Source: an uncultured Centipeda sp. (lineage in GTDB: Bacteria > Bacillota > Negativicutes > Selenomonadales > Selenomonadaceae). From it: a stretch of 5,126 bases of DNA. The notes under the pieces are model-generated. The model worked only from the letters and a program-made list of their open reading frames with translations, did no database searches and was not told the DNA's origin. A program made the translations under genes and the position numbers. Location: contig CALALM010000172.1 in NCBI GenBank assembly GCA_937925565.1, positions 1 to 5,126 of the forward strand, given 5' to 3'. Positions 1 to 3,750 of the stretch are shown here, piece after piece (within the stretch, counting starts at the first letter, position 1; each line of letters starts with the position of its first letter).

Positions 1-55
1 GCTCGGCAAGCGTCAGGGCTACACCGGCGGCGCGCATATGAACTGGGCGTTCTAA
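1..55 (+). CDS. C-terminal end of a probable outer-membrane beta-barrel protein (partial)
   Basis: Only the last 17 codons are present, reading LGKRQGYTGGAHMNWAF and then TAA at 53-55. Seen in the sequence: the final residues alternate large or hydrophobic with small or polar residues (Y, G, A, M, W, F every second position) and the chain ends in Phe. This is the classic signature of the last strand of bacterial outer-membrane barrels, which the BAM complex recognises. The reading frame is supported by a strong terminator-like hairpin starting about 45 bases after the stop. Inference: the gene encodes a porin, autotransporter or similar barrel protein, which would fit a diderm Firmicute. The exact family cannot be named from 17 residues, and a coincidental open frame cannot be excluded. 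Confidence 0.5.
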   Translation, partial: LGKRQGYTGGAHMNWAF

Positions 56-96
56 GGAAAAGAATTTTATCGGATTCCCCAATAACGGAGGAAAAA

Positions 97-137
97 ATAA
101 GAGCACGGGAGAATGATCTGATCTCCCGTGCTCTTTT
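97..137. terminator. Bidirectional intrinsic terminator between convergent genes
   Basis: GAGCACGGGAGA (101-112) pairs perfectly with TCTCCCGTGCTC (122-133) around a 9-base loop, and A99-A100 can pair with T134-T135 to extend the stem to 14 bp. On the plus strand the stem is followed by TTTT. On the minus strand it is followed by TTATTTTTTC (complement of 90-100). It lies between the stop codon of the left gene and the stop codon of the minus-strand FtsA-like gene, so it probably ends both transcripts. The minus-strand T tract is the better one. Confidence 0.9.
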
Positions 138-144
138 ACGTTGT

Positions 145-2568
145 TCAGTCGTAGCGCGTCAGCGAGTCAATTGAAATATTACTGCCCCCTGTGGGGTGGG
201 CGATATTTGGTGTCCCCTTTGTCGATGGCAGTCCTATACGTGCGACGATACTGCCGAGGCCGACGCCCGCTGCCGGAGCGTTCTTCTCATTGGGATTCCC
301 CGGTGCTGCGTCCGGTGAATCGAGCGGGGTGAATGCGACCTCGAGGGTGTCACCTGTGCGGATGGGACTGGTGAAGTCCGCCTTGGTCCCGTTCACGAGG
401 ATGGTGAAGGTGACACGGCTGGTCGTAGGCGGAGGCGTAAAGCCGACAGCAAGCAGTGCCTCGCTCACATTTGCGCTGCCCGTACCCTTTTGATAGGCGA
501 TAACGGCTCCGTCCTCAACCACCGTGCCGGAGGTTGCCTCACGTCCGTTGATCGTGAGCGAGAATCCGGAGGCGGGTACAGCATACTCTCTGCCCTCATA
601 GATGATCGTCACGTAGGAGGATAGGTCAGAGAGGTCAAGTACAGATTCAACCGTTGGTATGGAGGTCTCCGCGTACTCAATGACATCGCCCTCATACAGC
701 ATCGTGGAGAGCGGTGCGGGCGCATCGTTGAGCGTAATCTGCGGCTGGATGGAAAAGCGCCGTGTCTCACCGTTGAGTGTATAGGAGATGCGCCGTCCCG
801 TGGGCGGGAGATTTGCTGCGCGCAGTACCTCGCCGAGGCTGCGCTCCCGCCGCAAGACAATTACATCGCCGTCGCGCAGAATGGGATCTTCTTCAGGAAC
901 GCTGTCATTGATGAGGATGCTTGCGGTGACCGTCGTCTCCTCTCCATTGAGAATAACCGTATAGCTGTCAATCGTGCCGATGATATCGCTGAGGTGCACC
1001 TCGGGCTGTATCCCATCCTCGCCTGCGACGAGCTTGATCCGACAGTCATCGTGGATGGGCGAATCGAGGCTCGCAATCTTGTCGTCGATGGTGATCTGTG
1101 CGAGCGTGCCCATTGTACCGGGAAAGCTGCGTCGCTCGCCGTTCACCGTGATAATCAGTCCCATGCCGGGACGCCCGTTGTATTTTCGTAGACTGATGCC
1201 GGCAGCGAGCAGTGCATCGGAGACGTTCAGCTCGCGGAAGTTGAAGAGGCTGTATTCGATGTCATTGATCCAAACAGCGAGGAAATGCAGCGTGTTGATG
1301 GAGGCAATCTTGAGGATGCCGAGCGGTGTGACCGCATCGGGTGTGTGAAGCTCTTCCGGAAGCTCTGCGATGCCGTCCACCTCGTCCGGCTGGCGCACAG
1401 CAACGCGTGCCTCAGGAATCCCGAGTGCCGCCGCCACGAGTTCCGGCATCATGGGTGTGAGCGAACCGCCGCCGACGAGCATGACCGCCTGCGGAGGATC
1501 GCCATTCAGCTCCAAGATTTGCTTTGCAATCGCATTCGCCAGATGTTCGATCCCAGGTCTTATGGCGGTGACGATTTGCTTGGCGGTAAGCGAGAGCTTC
1601 ATGCCGAGGATGTCGGTGAAGGACACGTCCTGCCCGTCTGCCGCCTTGCGTTTGACCTCCTCGGCGACGTTGAAGTCGAGCAGGTATTCGCGTGAGATCG
1701 CCTCCGTGATCTCATCGCCTGCCATCGGCACCATACCGTAGGCGATGACGGAGCCGTCCCGCGTGATAGCGACGTCCGAGGTGCCCGCGCCGATATCGAC
1801 GAGTACGAGGTTGAGGTGGCGCATCGTGGGCGGGATAAGAACGTTGATGCCAGCGATCGGCTCGAGGGTGAGCGCGCGCATCTCGAGATGTGCTTCGCGC
1901 AGTGCTGACTGCATGGAGTCCACGACCTGACGCGGGAGGAAGGTCGCAATGACGGTTGCCTGTGCGTGTCTGCCGCGCTGACCGACGAGAGTCTTGAGTT
2001 CGTTGTCATCGAGTGTATAGCGGATCGTGCTGTAGCCGACGCAATAGTAACGCGTTGGATCGTCGACCGTGTGCGAATGGGCAAGTTTTCTCTGTGCCGC
2101 CTGCACGCCGGCAAAGTCGAGATCGCGCTGTTGTGCGGACGTGATGGTGCCCGTGATCTCCTGCTCCGCCTCGGCGGTCATCGTGTAGAGAGCGCGCCCT
2201 GCTGCAGCGACGGCGGCGCTCCGGAGGGGACCCGTGCGCTCGGTGAGGCGGTGCTTGACCTCGCGGATGACGGCAGCAACCTGCGGCACATCGTGAATCT
2301 GTCCGTCGAGCATGGCGCGCGTCTTGTGCTCCATGCGCTCGGTCGCGAGAATGTGGAGCAGACCGTCCCGCTGCTCGGCAACGATGCCGATGACACTGCG
2401 TGTGCCGATATCGAGCGCAAAGACAAGCTCCGTGGGGCGCTCATGACGAGCCGTATGGTTTGACACGGGCTCTCCCTTCTTGGGACGCCCGTGCCTTTTC
2501 GGACGCCCGCGTCTATTTACGGGGATATCTGCGTTCATCTCTTTGTTCGTTTTATCCAGCTCCGGCAT
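145..2568 (-). CDS. FtsA/PilM-type actin-like ATPase with AT-hook-like N-terminus and repeat-rich C-terminal half
   Basis: This 807-residue protein belongs to the actin-like FtsA group, which tethers cytoskeletal or division filaments to the membrane. Seen: phosphate-1 motif ALDIGTRSV near residues 51-59; a 1C-like segment ending in LTLEPIAG near 233-240; phosphate-2 motif VDIGAGTSDVAI at 257-268; adenosine motif VMLVGGGSL at 362-370. The ATPase covers about residues 47-420. Two unusual parts flank it. Residues 18-32 are very basic, with two tandem GRPK motifs. Residues 450-747 hold about five divergent repeats, each with an NG[ER]-type turn and most ending in a GD(V/T)-type motif, resembling beta-grasp modules. 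The tail after 750 is rich in Pro, Gly and Asn and shows no clear amphipathic membrane helix like that ending classical FtsA. At 807 residues it is nearly twice the usual FtsA length (about 420), though long FtsA-like proteins are known in Clostridia. The ATG at 2568 has AGGGAGA (2574-2580) five bases upstream; Met11 (2536-2538) is a weaker alternative. No ftsZ or ftsQ is adjacent, so a division role is inference. Confidence 0.93.
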   Translation of the reverse strand: MPELDKTNKEMNADIPVNRRGRPKRHGRPKKGEPVSNHTARHERPTELVFALDIGTRSVIGIVAEQRDGLLHILATERMEHKTRAMLDGQIHDVPQVAAVIREVKHRLTERTGPLRSAAVAAAGRALYTMTAEAEQEITGTITSAQQRDLDFAGVQAAQRKLAHSHTVDDPTRYYCVGYSTIRYTLDDNELKTLVGQRGRHAQATVIATFLPRQVVDSMQSALREAHLEMRALTLEPIAGINVLIPPTMRHLNLVLVDIGAGTSDVAITRDGSVIAYGMVPMAGDEITEAISREYLLDFNVAEEVKRKAADGQDVSFTDILGMKLSLTAKQIVTAIRPGIEHLANAIAKQILELNGDPPQAVMLVGGGSLTPMMPELVAAALGIPEARVAVRQPDEVDGIAELPEELHTPDAVTPLGILKIASINTLHFLAVWINDIEYSLFNFRELNVSDALLAAGISLRKYNGRPGMGLIITVNGERRSFPGTMGTLAQITIDDKIASLDSPIHDDCRIKLVAGEDGIQPEVHLSDIIGTIDSYTVILNGEETTVTASILINDSVPEEDPILRDGDVIVLRRERSLGEVLRAANLPPTGRRISYTLNGETRRFSIQPQITLNDAPAPLSTMLYEGDVIEYAETSIPTVESVLDLSDLSSYVTIIYEGREYAVPASGFSLTINGREATSGTVVEDGAVIAYQKGTGSANVSEALLAVGFTPPPTTSRVTFTILVNGTKADFTSPIRTGDTLEVAFTPLDSPDAAPGNPNEKNAPAAGVGLGSIVARIGLPSTKGTPNIAHPTGGSNISIDSLTRYD

Positions 2569-2573
2569 TTTGA

Positions 2574-2580
2574 TCTCCCT
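2574..2580 (-). promoter_or_regulatory. Ribosome binding site of the FtsA-like gene
   Basis: The minus strand reads AGGGAGA followed by TCAAA and then ATG. This good Shine-Dalgarno match fixes the start at 2568 rather than at Met11, which has only AAAGAG directly next to it. Confidence 0.8.
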
Positions 2581-2593
2581 TATAAAAACGTAT

Positions 2594-2622
2594 ACTATTC
2601 TTTTCTATTCGTTTCTTTTCAA
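2594..2622 (-). promoter_or_regulatory. Candidate sigma-A promoter of the FtsA-like gene
   Basis: The minus strand has TTGAAA (2622-2617) and AATAGT (2599-2594) separated by 17 bases. The -35 matches consensus at five of six positions and the -10 at four of six. The transcript would start near 2587, about 20 bases before the ATG. It lies downstream of the terminator at 2659-2703, which supports an independent transcription unit. The region is A/T-rich, so other hexamer choices such as TAGTAT are possible. Confidence 0.4.
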
Positions 2623-2658
2623 AAAAATCCTGCCATTGTACGCGTAGGAACTGCACAC

Positions 2659-2703
2659 AAAAAAGTCAGAATGAAGCCGCCGCGCGGGCAGTTCCACTCT
2701 GAC
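2659..2703 (-). terminator. Intrinsic terminator of the minus-strand structured RNA
   Basis: On the minus strand GTCAGA (2703-2698) and TCTGAC (2670-2665) close an imperfect hairpin. It contains further pairs, including a GC-rich upper stem (GCC with GGC) around a GCGCG-type loop, and is followed directly by six T residues (complement of 2659-2664). It begins one base after the closing helix of the RNA at 2704-2896, so it most likely ends that RNA. It also shields the FtsA-like gene from read-through. Confidence 0.8.
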
Positions 2704-2896
2704 CACAAGAGAGGGGTCTGAAATGCCGTATGACTTATATGTCTATACCTGCGTAAAGCAGGTGGGTACCCTAAGTCCGACTACTGCGTTCTCCGAAGGA
2801 GCATCGCATTCACCGGAATCAATTCGGATTCCCTAAAAGATCTGTAGGTTAGACATTGCTAAGGCACACGCACACCTAAGGCTCACCTTCTTGTGC
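2704..2896 (-). ncRNA. ssrS: Structured non-coding RNA, probably 6S RNA
   Basis: 6S RNA folds into a long rod with a central bubble, mimics an open promoter and binds the housekeeping RNA polymerase holoenzyme. Seen here on the minus strand: the two ends pair (CACAAGA 2895-2889 with TCTTGTG 2710-2704). A hairpin GGAATC/GATTCC lies at 2832-2815. An apical hairpin CTCC-TTC-GGAG lies at 2801-2791, inside GCG/CGC pairs. A six-pair hairpin ACCTGC/GCAGGT at 2763-2747 sits on the 3' side, where 6S RNAs often carry a small hairpin beside the bubble. The apical string GGTGAATGCGATGCTC followed by GGAGAA resembles, from memory, the E. coli 6S apical segment (GGUGAGCAUGCUC, then CCGAGAA). The length of about 193 nt is typical. 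A promoter-like -10 lies immediately upstream, a terminator immediately downstream, and there is no credible ORF. The identity is inference from architecture; another long-hairpin RNA is possible. Ends are approximate. Confidence 0.65.
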
Positions 2897-2899
2897 ATT

Positions 2900-2928
2900 A
2901 TGATAGCATAAAAAAAAATCAGCTGCAA
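2900..2928 (-). promoter_or_regulatory. Candidate promoter of the 6S-like RNA
   Basis: The minus strand has TTGCAG (2928-2923), 17 bases, then TATCAT (2905-2900). Initiation would be predicted at about 2892-2895, exactly where the closing helix of the RNA begins. A run of nine T residues on the minus strand (complement of 2910-2918) lies within the spacer. Overlapping alternatives for the -10 are TATGCT (2910-2905) and CATAAT (2902-2897). The position is convincing, but the choice of hexamer is uncertain. Confidence 0.5.
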
Positions 2929-2931
2929 GAC

Positions 2932-2990
2932 TTGACAAATTGGGGAATAACAATTTGTTACAACAATTTGAAATCTGTCTTTTCGGAAAA
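2932..2990. repeat. Short AT-rich repeats between the divergent promoters
   Basis: Two direct copies of AACAATTTG lie at 2949-2957 and 2962-2970 (13-base period). An inverted pair ACAAATT (2935-2941) and AATTTGT (2952-2958) overlaps the first copy. A small palindrome TTTTC-G-GAAAA lies at 2980-2990. They sit between the start of the minus-strand RNA and the plus-strand dhaL promoter, so they may be operator sites, but AT-rich intergenic DNA yields such repeats by chance. Confidence 0.4.
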
Positions 2991-3015
2991 CTTCATCGAA
3001 ATGCTTTTCTCCCTC

Positions 3016-3044
3016 TTTTCCTATGGAAAAACACGTGCTATAAT
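3016..3044 (+). promoter_or_regulatory. Promoter of dhaL (extended -10) overlapping a palindrome
   Basis: TGCTATAAT at 3036-3044 is a perfect extended -10 element. The -35 position (3016-3021, TTTTCC) is poor, as often seen with extended -10 promoters. Initiation is expected near 3051, giving a leader of about 43 bases before the dhaL ATG. The -35 hexamer is the left arm of a perfect inverted repeat TTTTCC-TAT-GGAAAA (3016-3030), which could be a regulator binding site; this is inference. Confidence 0.75.
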
Positions 3045-3077
3045 GATACTATGAGAATATGGAAAGTTCTAAATTAC

Positions 3078-3084
3078 AGGGAAA
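3078..3084 (+). promoter_or_regulatory. Ribosome binding site of dhaL
   Basis: AGGGAAA lies nine bases before the ATG at 3094. A second in-frame ATG at 3100 (Met3) is 15 bases away, so the first ATG is preferred. Confidence 0.7.
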
Positions 3085-3093
3085 GCTGGTGCG

Positions 3094-3723
3094 ATGGAGA
3101 TGGCAAATGTTCGTGATGCGGTGAATGCGGTCATCACCGCAATTATGGCGCAGAAAGACTACTTGACGGCGGTGGACGCAAAGACCGGAGACGGGGATCA
3201 CGGTCTGAATATGGCGCGCGGATTTACGGCGGCAGAGGAGCGTCTCGCGGAGCTGCCCGCCGACGCGCCGGTTAAAGATGTGCTCCATCACATTGGGCGG
3301 GCATTCATCGAGAATGTCGGCGGCGCAGCGGGGCCTCTTTACGGCATTGCCTTCGTGCGTGCCAGCGAGGCGGTGAACGATAAGACGCGGCTCGACGTGC
3401 ACAGCTTCGATAAACTCTTTACCGCAGGGATCGATGCGATCCAGCGGCGTGGACGCGCCGAGCGCGGTGACAAGACGATGCTCGATACGCTCATTCCGAT
3501 CCGCGATGCATTTCGCGCGGAGAATGCGGACGGCAAGAGCCTGCGCGAATGCCTTGAGGATGCCCTGAATGCGGGGCGTGCGGGTGCAGAGTATACGAAG
3601 ACGATCGCGGCGCGGCGGGGACGCGCAGCTCTCGTTGGACCGCGCAGCATCGGCATTGAGGATCCGGGCGCGATGAGCTCGCTCATCATGTTCCGTGCGC
3701 TGTGCAGCTATCTGCGTGGCTGA
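3094..3723 (+). CDS. dhaL: Dihydroxyacetone kinase ADP-binding subunit DhaL
   Basis: DhaL is the cytoplasmic nucleotide-binding subunit of bacterial dihydroxyacetone kinase. It carries tightly bound ADP/ATP with Mg ions and passes the phosphoryl group to dihydroxyacetone held on DhaK, being recharged by DhaM. Seen in this 209-residue protein (usual length about 210): the Mg-binding motif D28-AKTG-D33-G-D35-H36-GLNM; GGAAGPLYG at 76-84; RRGRAERGDKTMLDTLIP at 118-135; and ARRGRA followed by RSIG and DPGA at 173-193. All align with E. coli DhaL as remembered. DGDHG followed by GLNM, plus the short length, argues for DhaL rather than the DhaL-like domain of the fatty acid kinase FakA. Oddities: the usual GGASG serine is Ala79 and the usual LYGT/LFGT threonine is Ile85. 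No dhaK or dhaM is adjacent; the upstream neighbour is divergent RNA and the downstream one is gltX. The gene ends in tandem stops TGA TAA. Its substrate partner is unknown from the window. Confidence 0.92.
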   Translation: MEMANVRDAVNAVITAIMAQKDYLTAVDAKTGDGDHGLNMARGFTAAEERLAELPADAPVKDVLHHIGRAFIENVGGAAGPLYGIAFVRASEAVNDKTRLDVHSFDKLFTAGIDAIQRRGRAERGDKTMLDTLIPIRDAFRAENADGKSLRECLEDALNAGRAGAEYTKTIAARRGRAALVGPRSIGIEDPGAMSSLIMFRALCSYLRG

Positions 3724-3737
3724 TAATATTGGGATTT

Positions 3738-3743
3738 GGGGGA
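3738..3743 (+). promoter_or_regulatory. Ribosome binding site that fixes the TTG start of gltX
   Basis: GGGGGA followed by AAAGATT precedes TTG at 3751 with seven bases of spacing. The reading frame has a stop at 3724-3726 and no ATG or GTG before the conserved FAPSPTG motif. The only other TTG (3736-3738) overlaps this site, so TTG 3751 is the best start. Confidence 0.75.
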
Positions 3744-3750
3744 AAAGATT

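Noticed and set aside
1285..2463. Several plus-strand open frames of 120-165 codons inside the FtsA-like gene.
   Set aside because: They lie antisense to the ATPase motifs, show biased shadow composition and have no recognisable domain.
2682..2703. T-box-like string AGAGTGGAACTGCC on the minus strand (compare AGGGTGGNACCGCG) inside the terminator.
   Set aside because: It forms the 5' arm of the terminator itself rather than lying upstream of it, the preceding RNA closes on itself instead of showing a Stem I with specifier loop, and the downstream gene is FtsA-like, not an amino-acid gene. The resemblance is probably chance.
2491..2721. A 76-codon plus-strand open frame spanning the start of the FtsA-like gene and the terminator.
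   Set aside because: It is antisense to a well supported gene start, promoter and terminator, and lacks a ribosome binding site.
2704..2896. Alternative identities for the RNA: M-box, lysine or SAM riboswitch, SRP RNA, tmRNA.
   Set aside because: None of the conserved cores remembered for these families is present, and the RNA is followed by its own terminator and a separate promoter for the next gene.
2932..2937. Perfect TTGACA on the plus strand as a -35 element.
   Set aside because: No acceptable -10 lies 16-18 bases downstream (TTGTTA at best), and a better promoter for dhaL is at 3036-3044.
3051..3116. A 21-codon ORF starting at ATG 3051 and overlapping the start of dhaL, as a leader peptide.
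   Set aside because: Its ATG coincides with the predicted transcription start, so it would have no ribosome binding site, and its composition shows no attenuator-like codon run.
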